Assembly (NCBI RefSeq): GCF_014904065.1
Contig: NZ_JACXJG010000012.1
Location: 115,860-122,054, forward strand
Source: Gulosibacter sediminis
GTDB taxonomy: Bacteria > Actinomycetota > Actinomycetes > Actinomycetales > Microbacteriaceae
Direction: 5' to 3'
Length of the DNA stretch: 6,195 nt
Below, piece after piece: positions 1-6,009 of the stretch. Position 1 is the first letter of the stretch. Each line of letters opens with the position of its first letter. The translations under genes were made by a program, and so were the position numbers. The notes under the pieces were generated by a model. It had not been told where the DNA came from. It saw only the letters and a list, made by a program, of their open reading frames with translations, and did no database searches.

Positions 1-627
1 GTGCACGACCTCGAGGATGCCGTGGTCGAGGGCTTCCTGCCCCTGACCGAACTCGAAGACGCCGAAAACCGCGAGGCAATCTTGTTCAACGCCGTCGAGT
101 GGGCGGGGCGCAAATTCGACGAGGGCGAGCTCGGCGCGGCGTTCGATCGGCTGCTCACGCTGCCGTGGTGGGTGCACGACTATTCGGCGGCGGCGCGTGA
201 CCGCGCAGCATTGAAGAACCTCACCTCGCAGCTCATCGGCCGCTTTGCGAAAGCCTCAATTGCGGCGACTCTCGAGGCATACGGCAGCGAGAACCTGCTC
301 ATTCGCTTTGGTGCCGAGGTGATCGTGCCTCGCGAGATCGAAGCCGAGATCGCACTGCTCAAGGGCGCCGTGGCAGGCTTCGTCATGAGCCTGCCCACGC
401 GCCAGCCGGTGTATGCCCGCCAGCGTGAGCTGCTCACCGAACTGCTCGAGGCACTCTGGGCCACCGGCACGCTGCACCTCGAGCGCGAGTTCTCCGACTT
501 GTTCGACGAAGCCGACGACGACGCTGCTCGCCGCCGGGTGATTGTCGATCAGGTCGCGTCACTCACCGATCAGTCGGCGCTTGCGCTGCATGCGAACGTC
601 GCCGCCGTCCGCGTAGCCACGGCCTAG
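1..627 (+). CDS. dgt: Deoxyguanosinetriphosphate triphosphohydrolase (dGTPase), C-terminal part, 5'-truncated by the window edge
   Basis: This is an HD-superfamily dNTP triphosphohydrolase that cleaves dGTP or related dNTPs to the deoxynucleoside and triphosphate in the cytosol. Only about the last 208 residues are present. The first codon, GTG, is read here as the internal Val of the family motif VHDLEDAV (residues 1-8), not as a start. Its Asp (residue 3) is probably the last metal ligand of the HD site, and the earlier H...HD ligands lie outside the window. Other family hallmarks are KNLTSQLIGRF (72-82) and the C-terminal VASLTDQSALALH (185-197), which matches the usual 'aGMTD.yA' stretch with Met replaced by Leu. 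Full-length actinobacterial Dgt is roughly 400-430 residues, so about half is missing. It lies 10 nt upstream of dnaG, an arrangement common in actinobacteria. Its TAG stop is also the first half of the proposed dnaG -10 box. Family assignment is firm; the exact nucleotide preference is not visible. Confidence 0.93.
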   Translation: MHDLEDAVVEGFLPLTELEDAENREAILFNAVEWAGRKFDEGELGAAFDRLLTLPWWVHDYSAAARDRAALKNLTSQLIGRFAKASIAATLEAYGSENLLIRFGAEVIVPREIEAEIALLKGAVAGFVMSLPTRQPVYARQRELLTELLEALWATGTLHLEREFSDLFDEADDDAARRRVIVDQVASLTDQSALALHANVAAVRVATA

Positions 628-630
628 AAT
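625..630 (+). promoter_or_regulatory. Putative -10 box (TAGAAT) for leaderless dnaG transcription
   Basis: TAGAAT fits the actinobacterial TAnnnT -10 consensus and ends 7 nt before the dnaG ATG at 638, so transcription would begin at or next to the start codon. No Shine-Dalgarno is visible between this box and the ATG, which fits a leaderless mRNA. I see no good -35 element. The first three bases are the dgt stop codon. This is inference from spacing and the absence of a ribosome-binding site. Confidence 0.6.
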
Positions 631-637
631 CGGTGCC

Positions 638-2515
638 ATGGCGCGCATCCGACGAACTGACATTGACGAGGTACGAGCGCGCACAAATATCGACGACGTC
701 GTCGGCGAGTACGTCGCGCTGAAGTCGGCTGGCGTCGGCTCGCGCAAGGGCCTCTGCCCGTTCCACGACGAGCGCACGCCATCGTTCCATGTTCGCCCGC
801 AGCTCGGCTTCTATCACTGCTTCGGCTGCGGTGAGTCGGGCGATGTCTTCTCGTTCCTGCAGAAGATGGACCACATCACCTTCATTGAGGCAGTCGAGCG
901 GCTCGCGGGCCGCCTTGGCTACCAACTCACGTACGAGGACGGCGGCGAGGCGCCCGACCACAGCAACCGCGTGCGGCTGCTGCAGGTGAATGCCGAGGCC
1001 GAGAAGTTCTTCCAGGGCCAGCTCGCCACCGCGGACGCGCAGATCGGCCGCGACTTCCTTGGTGGCCGCGGGTTTGATCCGCAGGCGGCCGCGCACTTCG
1101 GCGTCGGCTACGCCCCGAAGTCGTGGGATGCGCTCTCGAAGCACCTGCGCACGAAGGGCTACTCGACGCAGGAGCTGCAGGATGCCGGGCTCGTGTCGAC
1201 GAACGACCGTGGCTCGAGCTACGACCGTTTCCGCGGCCGGCTCGTGTGGCCGATTCGCGACACCTCCGGTCAGACGGTGGGCTTCGGCGCGCGCAAGCTC
1301 TTCGACGATGACAAGGGCCCGAAGTACCTCAACACACCAGAGACCGAGATCTACCACAAGTCCCGAGTGCTCTACGGGCTCGATCTTGCCAAGCGCGACA
1401 TCTCACGCGGCCACAAGGTCGTCGTGGTCGAAGGGTACACCGACGTCATGGCCGCGCACCTGGCTGGCGTGACCACTGCGGTCGCCACCTGTGGCACGGC
1501 CTTCGGCGTCGACCACATCAAGATCCTGCGCCGCATCATGGACGACGAATCGAACCGCGGGCGCGTGATCTTCAACTTCGACCCCGATGAGGCGGGCCGA
1601 AAAGCTGCCATGCGGGCGTTCGCCGAAGAGAACCGCTTCGTCGCGCAGACCTTTGTCGCCGTCGACACCACGCACGAGGGCCTCGACCCGTGCGACCTGC
1701 GCCTGAAGCACGGCGACGCGGCGATCGTCTCGCTCATCGACCACGCCGTGCCGATGTATGAGTTCGTCGTGCGGGAACAGATCAAGCGCCACAACCTGCG
1801 CAACGCCGAAGGCCGGGTGGCCGCTCTGCGCGAGGCCGCACCGATCATCGCCAGCATTCGCGACCGCGCGCTGCGCCCCGAGTACGTGCGCCAACTCTCG
1901 GGCTGGCTCGGCATGGACCTCGAGCAGGTGCAACGCGAGGTGCGTCGACACGAGCAGGCGGCGAATTCGCCGAGCGACCCTCACGGCGACCCGAGTGGCA
2001 TCGCCGACAACACGTACGCCATGCCGGTCGTGCGCATGCGCGACCTGCCAAACGACCCGATCACCCGACTCGAGCGTGACGCGCTCGGTGCAGTGCTGCA
2101 GTACCCGAAGATGCTTTCCGAGGTGCAGCTCGACGGCGTGCTCGCGGCGAACTTCTCGGATGCGTCGCTCGACACGGTGCGAAATGCCATCGTGGCAACC
2201 CGCGGAACTCTCGGCACGCCGCAGTGGCTGCCGGAGGTGCACGAGGAGGTGCCGTCGTCGTTTGTGCCGCTCGTGACCGACCTGTCGATGGCGCCGCTGC
2301 CCGCCGGTCCCGGCCCCGAACAGGTGGCCGCGTACGTACGATCGGTCACGGCAGCGCTCGTTGAGCGCGACCTGCTTCGCCGCAAGGCGGAGTTGCTCGG
2401 TGAGTTGAAGCGCACCGACATTGAGACCGATCCGCTTGGACACCGCGAGTTGAGCGAGCGGCTCGTCGAGGTTGAGCGCCGCAAGCGCGAGCTGCGCGAG
2501 TCCGTCGAGGCCTAA
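638..2515 (+). CDS. dnaG: DNA primase DnaG
   Basis: This is the replicative primase, which makes short RNA primers at the fork in contact with the DnaB helicase. The protein has 625 residues, typical for actinobacteria and longer than the 581 of E. coli. The N-terminal CHC2 zinc-binding domain spans about 4-100, with ligands C40, H43, C61 and C64. The catalytic core includes the basic RFRGRLVWPI stretch (197-206) and PKYLNTPET (228-236). The TOPRIM part carries EGYTDV with E265 and D269, and FDPDEAG with D315 and D317. A later metal-site region reads DPCD (350-353) where E. coli has DPD; I recall this as usual in actinobacteria. A polar, probably flexible linker (about 440-470) leads to the C-terminal helicase-interaction domain (about 475-625), which ends in a charged helix. 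The ATG start is supported by the conserved N-terminus (TDIDEVRARTNIDDVVGEYV) and by the TAGAAT box just upstream. All expected catalytic residues are present, so it should be active. Confidence 0.97.
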   Translation: MARIRRTDIDEVRARTNIDDVVGEYVALKSAGVGSRKGLCPFHDERTPSFHVRPQLGFYHCFGCGESGDVFSFLQKMDHITFIEAVERLAGRLGYQLTYEDGGEAPDHSNRVRLLQVNAEAEKFFQGQLATADAQIGRDFLGGRGFDPQAAAHFGVGYAPKSWDALSKHLRTKGYSTQELQDAGLVSTNDRGSSYDRFRGRLVWPIRDTSGQTVGFGARKLFDDDKGPKYLNTPETEIYHKSRVLYGLDLAKRDISRGHKVVVVEGYTDVMAAHLAGVTTAVATCGTAFGVDHIKILRRIMDDESNRGRVIFNFDPDEAGRKAAMRAFAEENRFVAQTFVAVDTTHEGLDPCDLRLKHGDAAIVSLIDHAVPMYEFVVREQIKRHNLRNAEGRVAALREAAPIIASIRDRALRPEYVRQLSGWLGMDLEQVQREVRRHEQAANSPSDPHGDPSGIADNTYAMPVVRMRDLPNDPITRLERDALGAVLQYPKMLSEVQLDGVLAANFSDASLDTVRNAIVATRGTLGTPQWLPEVHEEVPSSFVPLVTDLSMAPLPAGPGPEQVAAYVRSVTAALVERDLLRRKAELLGELKRTDIETDPLGHRELSERLVEVERRKRELRESVEA

Positions 2516-2527
2516 GCGCGCGACCGC

Positions 2528-2533
2528 TAGGCT
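2528..2533 (+). promoter_or_regulatory. Putative -10 box (TAGGCT) for leaderless ABC-ATPase transcription
   Basis: TAGGCT (TAnnnT class) ends 6 nt before the ATG at 2540. No purine-rich Shine-Dalgarno lies in the 24-nt gap between dnaG and the ATPase gene. The geometry closely resembles that of the dnaG start, so a leaderless transcript beginning near the ATG is likely. The two downstream genes could then be expressed separately from dgt-dnaG. The same hexamer occurs in front of the tRNA gene. No clear -35 is seen. Confidence 0.55.
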
Positions 2534-2539
2534 CGTGGC

Positions 2540-3520
2540 ATGAGCAGCGTCATCAGTGCCCGGGATCTGTCGATTTCCTACGGTCCGCACATCGGCGACG
2601 CTGAGGCCCGAGTCCTTTCGGGCGTGAACATTGAGCTGCGCGAGGGCGAGATTCTTGGCGTCGTCGGCTCGGCCGGCAGCGGCAAGACGTCGCTCGGTCG
2701 CGTGATTTCGGGCCGCGGCCTGCTGCGCGGAGCACCGCATCCGTGGCCCTGGATTTCGGGCGGCGAACTGCACGTTGACGGCGTCAACCTGCGCAAACCC
2801 ACCCGGGCCGACCTGCGCCGCCTGCCCCTAACCGTCGGGTACCTCGCGCCGAACTCCGGTCAGACGATGCGCAACGACCTCACTGTCGCCGAAAACATCG
2901 CCGAGCCGGTACTGAGCCGCGACCGGCACTTCGACAAGCGCTCGCTCGGCAAGGCAGCCGCGCTGCTCATCGACGCGGTCGACCTCGAGCTCGGCGTGCT
3001 CAACCGCTTTCCGTTCGAGCTCTCGCGAGGTCAGCGCCAACGCGTCGCGTTCGCACGCGCGCTCATCGTCGAGCCGCGGCTGCTCATCGTCGACGAGCCG
3101 GCGCAGGGCGTCGACGTCATTGCGCGCCCGGCACTTTTCGAGCTGCTCGAACGCCTCAATCGTGGCCGCACGCTCTCGATGCTCGTCATCAGCAACGACC
3201 TCGCAACCGTTGAGCGACTCACGAGCAACGTCGTCATCACCGACCGCGGCACGGTGCTCGCGCGGGGCAAGATCGACGAGGTGCTGCGCGACCCGTTCGA
3301 CCCGTATCTGCAGCGGATGCGCGACGCCCGCGAATTCGCCCGCGCGCCCCTTCCTGGCCTGGTCGACCGCGACCTTGTCGCCGCGGCCGAGCGGGTGGCC
3401 GGCGGGTTGTTTCGCGACGACGACCCCGATGAGGTCGCCGCCGCCGAGCGCGATCGACTCGTCGAGGATCGCCCGGAGTTTGCACGATTCCACACCGATG
3501 AAGAGGAGACCACCAATTGA
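2540..3520 (+). CDS. Orphan ABC-type ATPase, peptide/oligopeptide-importer (OppD/DppD) type, with degenerate Q- and H-loops
   Basis: This is a single nucleotide-binding domain of 326 residues. Walker A is GSAGSGKTS (43-51), the signature is LSRGQ (161-165), and Walker B is LLIVDEP (181-187). The D-loop region reads AQGVD (188-192) rather than the common SALD. Aligning on the following LTV (114-116), the Q-loop glutamine position is Pro104. The switch histidine of the H-loop is Asn219 (VISNDL). The C-terminus has DPFDPYLQRM (251-260), which resembles the oligo_HPY segment of peptide transporters, then an acidic tail of about 60 residues. No membrane segment is present, and no permease or substrate-binding protein gene lies in the window. 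The start at ATG 2540 has no Shine-Dalgarno but follows a TAGGCT box. The 3' end overlaps the dehydrogenase gene by 4 nt, implying coupled translation. The fold and ATP binding are secure. Transport function is uncertain: it could energise a permease encoded elsewhere or act outside transport. Confidence 0.85.
   Translation: MSSVISARDLSISYGPHIGDAEARVLSGVNIELREGEILGVVGSAGSGKTSLGRVISGRGLLRGAPHPWPWISGGELHVDGVNLRKPTRADLRRLPLTVGYLAPNSGQTMRNDLTVAENIAEPVLSRDRHFDKRSLGKAAALLIDAVDLELGVLNRFPFELSRGQRQRVAFARALIVEPRLLIVDEPAQGVDVIARPALFELLERLNRGRTLSMLVISNDLATVERLTSNVVITDRGTVLARGKIDEVLRDPFDPYLQRMRDAREFARAPLPGLVDRDLVAAAERVAGGLFRDDDPDEVAAAERDRLVEDRPEFARFHTDEEETTN
3504..3508 (+). promoter_or_regulatory. Shine-Dalgarno (AGGAG-type) fixing the TTG start of the dehydrogenase
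   Basis: AGAGGAGA (3502-3509) contains a strong Shine-Dalgarno 8 nt upstream of TTG 3517, inside the 3' end of the ATPase gene. It is the only strong Shine-Dalgarno among the plus-strand starts seen here. It decides the unusual TTG start, because no ATG or GTG lies close by in the same frame. Confidence 0.8.
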
Positions 3521-4512
3521 CCGAGTTTCACCACCGCGAAGTTCTGAGTGCGCCGGCCACGAAGCTCGAGGGCGACGCGCGTCCCGAGCCCGGCAAGATC
3601 ACGGTGCTGCCCGCAGGGTCGGGACGGGCGCAGACGCAGACGGTGCTCGCTGCTGGGGGAGAGGTTGTCGAGCTGTCTGACGACACGCGCGGCCTCATCT
3701 ACACGTCGTACCGCAACATCGAGCCGCTGTTCGAGGCGCTTGACAGCTACCCGGGCATCGGCTGGGTGCAGCTGCCCTACGCGGGGATCGACGCTTACGC
3801 AAAGCGCCTCGCACCGTACGCCGAGCGCGGCCTCGTGGTCACCTCGGCGAAGGGGGCGTACGCGCAGCCGGTCGCGGAGCACGCGCTCGCGCTCACCCTC
3901 GCGGCGCAGCGCAGCCTCGTCTTGCGCTCGCGTGCCACGAAGTGGGGCCCGTCGCTGGGCCGCTCGCTCTACGGCAATCACGTCGTTATTCTGGGCGCCG
4001 GCGGAATTGCGAGCGAGCTACTCAGCCTGCTGCGGCCCTTTGATGTGACTACGACCGTGGTGCGCCGCAGCGCGGCGCCGCTCGAGGGAGCCGACCGCAC
4101 CGTGACGAGCGACGAGTTCGACGCCGTGCTGCCGGAGGCCGACGTCGTGGTGCTCGCTGCCGCTTCGACCGCCGAGACCTATCACCTCATCAACGCTGAA
4201 CGGCTGCACGCCATGAAGCCGACATCGGTGCTCGTCAACATTGGTCGCGGCCCGCTCGTCGACACCGAGGCGCTCGACGCGGCCCTCAACGCCGAGGAGA
4301 TCTACGGCGCCGCACTCGATGTGACCGACCCCGAACCGCTGCCGGAGGGCCACCCGCTCTGGTCGAACGATCGCTGCCTGATTACGCCGCACTCGGCCGA
4401 CACCCCCGAAATGACCCTGCCGCTGCTGCTACGCCGAATCGACGACAACGTGCGTGGCTTCCTCTCGACCGGCGAATTCGTGGGGCTGGCCGACCCCGTG
4501 AAGGGGTACTAG
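3517..4512 (+). CDS. D-isomer-specific 2-hydroxyacid dehydrogenase (NAD(P)-dependent)
   Basis: This cytosolic oxidoreductase would interconvert a 2-keto acid and its D-2-hydroxy acid; the substrate is not deducible. The protein has 331 residues, the usual family length. The nucleotide-binding Rossmann domain is inserted in the middle (about 110-292), starting with AEHALALTLAAQR (120-132) and VVILGAGGIA (156-165). The GxGxxG motif is GAGGIA, with Ala165 as the last position. After the second strand the sequence reads TVVRRS (180-185), with no Asp there but two Arg, suggesting NADP(H) preference (inference). The catalytic triad is present: Arg244 in NIGRGPLVD, Glu273 in DPEPLPEGHPLW and His292 in TPHSA. 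The substrate-side PYAGID (87-92) also matches the family. TTG 3517 is chosen because of the AGGAG 8 nt upstream and the TTGA overlap with the ATPase stop codon, which indicates translational coupling. It is more like glyoxylate/hydroxypyruvate reductases than SerA, since no ACT domain follows. Confidence 0.9.
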   Translation: MTEFHHREVLSAPATKLEGDARPEPGKITVLPAGSGRAQTQTVLAAGGEVVELSDDTRGLIYTSYRNIEPLFEALDSYPGIGWVQLPYAGIDAYAKRLAPYAERGLVVTSAKGAYAQPVAEHALALTLAAQRSLVLRSRATKWGPSLGRSLYGNHVVILGAGGIASELLSLLRPFDVTTTVVRRSAAPLEGADRTVTSDEFDAVLPEADVVVLAAASTAETYHLINAERLHAMKPTSVLVNIGRGPLVDTEALDAALNAEEIYGAALDVTDPEPLPEGHPLWSNDRCLITPHSADTPEMTLPLLLRRIDDNVRGFLSTGEFVGLADPVKGY

Positions 4513-4516
4513 GCGA

Positions 4517-4560
4517 CCTCGCTCTGGGGCGCATCCACTGGTGATCGGATGCGAGCGGGG
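4517..4560 (+). terminator. Imperfect two-part hairpin after the dehydrogenase gene, possible T-less terminator
   Basis: Four nt after the TAG stop, an upper stem of 7 bp (4530-4536 with 4547-4553, CGCATCC/GGATGCG) with a 10-nt loop stacks on a lower stem of 7 bp (4517-4523 with 4554-4560, one G-T wobble). A 6-nt bulge at 4524-4529 separates the stems on the 5' side. No T-run follows, so it is not a classical intrinsic terminator. The position suggests transcript ending or 3'-end protection. Confidence 0.4.
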
Positions 4561-4576
4561 CGACTCGGCGGTCGAT

Positions 4577-4606
4577 TTCACATTGCGCGCCGGGTGATGT
4601 TAGGCT
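4577..4606 (+). promoter_or_regulatory. Putative tRNA-Asn promoter (TTCACA, 18 nt, TAGGCT)
   Basis: TTCACA (4577-4582) matches five of six bases of TTGACA. It is separated by 18 nt from TAGGCT (4601-4606), a TAnnnT box identical to the one before the ATPase gene. Transcription would start near 4613, about 7 nt before the mature tRNA 5' end. The local AT content is higher than in the flanking genes. Confidence 0.6.
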
Positions 4607-4619
4607 ATTCGAGTTGTCA

Positions 4620-4692
4620 TCCCCGATAGCTCAATTGGCAGAGCAGCCGGCTGTTAACCGGCAGGTTGTTGGTTCGAGTCCAACTCGGGGAG
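4620..4692 (+). tRNA. tRNA-Asn (anticodon GUU)
   Basis: A complete 73-nt cloverleaf is present. The acceptor stem pairs TCCCCGA (4620-4626) with TCGGGGA (4685-4691). The D-arm is GCTC/GAGC (4629-4632 with 4641-4644). The anticodon stem is GCCGG/CCGGC (4646-4650 with 4658-4662), with loop CTGTTAA and anticodon GTT at 4653-4655. The variable loop is 4663-4667. The T-arm is GTTGG/CCAAC (4668-4672 with 4680-4684) with loop TTCGAGT. The discriminator base is G4692. CCA is not encoded (CTT follows), so it must be added enzymatically. The gene has its own promoter and terminator. Confidence 0.97.
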
Positions 4693-4697
4693 CTTCT

Positions 4698-4732
4698 GCC
4701 CTCCGCCCTCGCGCGGAGGGCATCTTTCTTTT
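4698..4732 (+). terminator. Rho-independent terminator of the tRNA-Asn gene
   Basis: A perfect 9-bp GC-rich stem, GCCCTCCGC (4698-4706) with GCGGAGGGC (4713-4721), has a 6-nt loop and is followed by ATCTTTCTTTT (4722-4732). It starts 5 nt after the tRNA. The T-tract exists only in the plus direction, so it serves the tRNA and not the convergent permease gene. Confidence 0.9.
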
Positions 4733-4751
4733 CCCTAGGCTACGGCCGTAA

Positions 4752-6005
4752 TTACGACTTAGCGCTGGCGCTGCCCCGTCGGAAGATCAACCGACCGACG
4801 ACGCCGAGGGCGAGCACCCCGAGCCCTCCGACAACCGACCACACGGGCAACGTGACGACGAGGACGGCGCAGAGCGCGGCGCCGAGCAGCTGCATCCACT
4901 TTGGATACCGGCGATCGTCGCCGCGCTGCTGGAGCGCCGAGAGGTTCGCGACGAGGTAGTACACGAGCACGCCGACACTCGAGAAGCCGATGACGTCGCG
5001 AATGTCGCCGATGAGGATCAACGCGGCTACGGCGACGCCGACCACGATGGTGAGCAGCGCCGGCACGTTGTGGCTCGGCGACAGGCGCGACAGCACAACC
5101 GGCAGATCGTGGTTGCGCGCCATCGCGAGGCCGGTGCGAGTAATGCCCGCGACGCCCGCAAGCAGGGCCCCCAGGCATGCGAGCGTGGCCGTGACGACCA
5201 CAACCATGCCAACGCCCGGCGCACCGGAGACGAGGTCGACGAGCGGAGCATCCGACGCGGCGAGGCGCAGCGGCCCCAGTCGAGCTAGCAGCGTGACCGC
5301 CACGAGCACGTAGAGAGCGGCGACGAGCCCGAGCGTCGTGATGATGGCCCGTGGAATCACCCGGGTCGGGTCGCGCACCTCCTCGCCGAGGGTCGCGATG
5401 CGCGCGTAACCGGCGAAGGCGAAAAACATGAGGCCGGCCGACTGAAGCACCCCGTAGACCGAGACGTCGGGGATGAGCACGAAGGTCGCGTCGGAGGTCG
5501 GCGTGGTGGTCCACGCGACGATCAGGGTGACCGCGAGGCCGAGCAGCACGAGCGTCACGATGCCCGCGGCGGCGCGGGCCGTGCGCGTGATGCCGACAAG
5601 GTTGAGCACAACCACGAGTGCGACGGCGACGAGGCCGATCGCGCGCTGCCAGAACAGGTCGGGTACGAGATACGCGCCCAGGGTGAGGGCCATCGCGGCG
5701 GCCGAGGCGGTCTTGCCGATGACGAAGCCCCAGCCCGCGATGAATCCCGGCCACGCGCCGAGTTCCTGGTTGCCGAAGTGGTAGGTCCCGCCCGAGGTCG
5801 GGTACTTCGCCGACAGCTGCGCCGTCGAGGTCGCGTTGCAGGCGGCGACGAGCAGTGCGAGCGCGAGGCCAAGCAACAGCCACTCTCCGGCAACCCGGGC
5901 GGCCGGGCCGAAGACGCTGAAAACGCCGGCGCCGATCATGGCCGCGAGGCCGATGCTCATGGCTCCGAAGAGGCCGAGTTTGCGGTCGAGCGCCGGCTGC
6001 GTCAC
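4752..6005 (-). CDS. APC-superfamily amino-acid permease, 12 TM segments
   Basis: This inner-membrane secondary transporter probably moves an amino acid or related amine by cation-coupled import, exchange or export; the substrate cannot be read. From GTG 6005 the protein is 417 residues and very hydrophobic, with about 12 predicted helices (roughly 11-31, 42-62, 85-115, 122-142, 146-166, 185-207, 220-240, 264-290, 314-334, 337-357, 371-391, 393-409). Family marks are the helix-1 unwound motif MIGAGVF (23-29) and the helix-6 and loop signature FFAFAGY...LGEEVRDPTRVIPRAI (194-221). The GTG start is chosen because the reading frame upstream of it overlaps def and reads as non-native sequence, while GTG has GAGGG (6014-6018) 8 nt upstream. 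It lies 4 nt after def, so the two are probably co-transcribed. Length and shape resemble YjeH-type exporters as well as importers, so direction is open. No T-tract terminator is seen at its 3' end. Confidence 0.88.
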   Translation of the reverse strand: MTQPALDRKLGLFGAMSIGLAAMIGAGVFSVFGPAARVAGEWLLLGLALALLVAACNATSTAQLSAKYPTSGGTYHFGNQELGAWPGFIAGWGFVIGKTASAAAMALTLGAYLVPDLFWQRAIGLVAVALVVVLNLVGITRTARAAAGIVTLVLLGLAVTLIVAWTTTPTSDATFVLIPDVSVYGVLQSAGLMFFAFAGYARIATLGEEVRDPTRVIPRAIITTLGLVAALYVLVAVTLLARLGPLRLAASDAPLVDLVSGAPGVGMVVVVTATLACLGALLAGVAGITRTGLAMARNHDLPVVLSRLSPSHNVPALLTIVVGVAVAALILIGDIRDVIGFSSVGVLVYYLVANLSALQQRGDDRRYPKWMQLLGAALCAVLVVTLPVWSVVGGLGVLALGVVGRLIFRRGSASAKS

Positions 6006-6009
6006 GGCG

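Noticed and set aside
563..1357. Long minus-strand open frame (264 aa) opposite dgt/dnaG
   Set aside because: It lies antisense to conserved dnaG domains, has no recognisable motif or ribosome-binding site, and is expected from GC-rich codon bias.
1959..1972. 14-bp palindrome CGGCGAATTCGCCG in the dnaG linker, with related CGAATTCG copies at 3331 and 4473
   Set aside because: All are in coding sequence with normal reading frames and differ in their flanks. The short palindromes give no positional pattern that suggests an operator or repeat family.
1403..2773. 456-aa minus-strand open frame across dnaG and the ATPase gene
   Set aside because: It runs opposite two recognisable genes and their junction. 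Its composition is rich in Arg, His and Ala without any domain, typical of antisense shadows in high-GC DNA.
4620..4692. tRNA-Asn as an integration site for a mobile element
   Set aside because: No duplicated tRNA 3' end, integrase or foreign-looking DNA is present nearby; the terminator and native genes follow directly.
4736..4755. Another TAGGCT followed by overlapping palindromes (TACGGCCGTA, GTAATTAC)
   Set aside because: It could be a promoter for an antisense RNA to the permease, but no start codon, -35 or further signal supports it, and it directly follows the tRNA terminator.
4666..4959. Plus-strand open frame starting inside the tRNA
   Set aside because: It begins in the tRNA variable loop, passes through the terminator hairpin and lies antisense to the permease 3' end.
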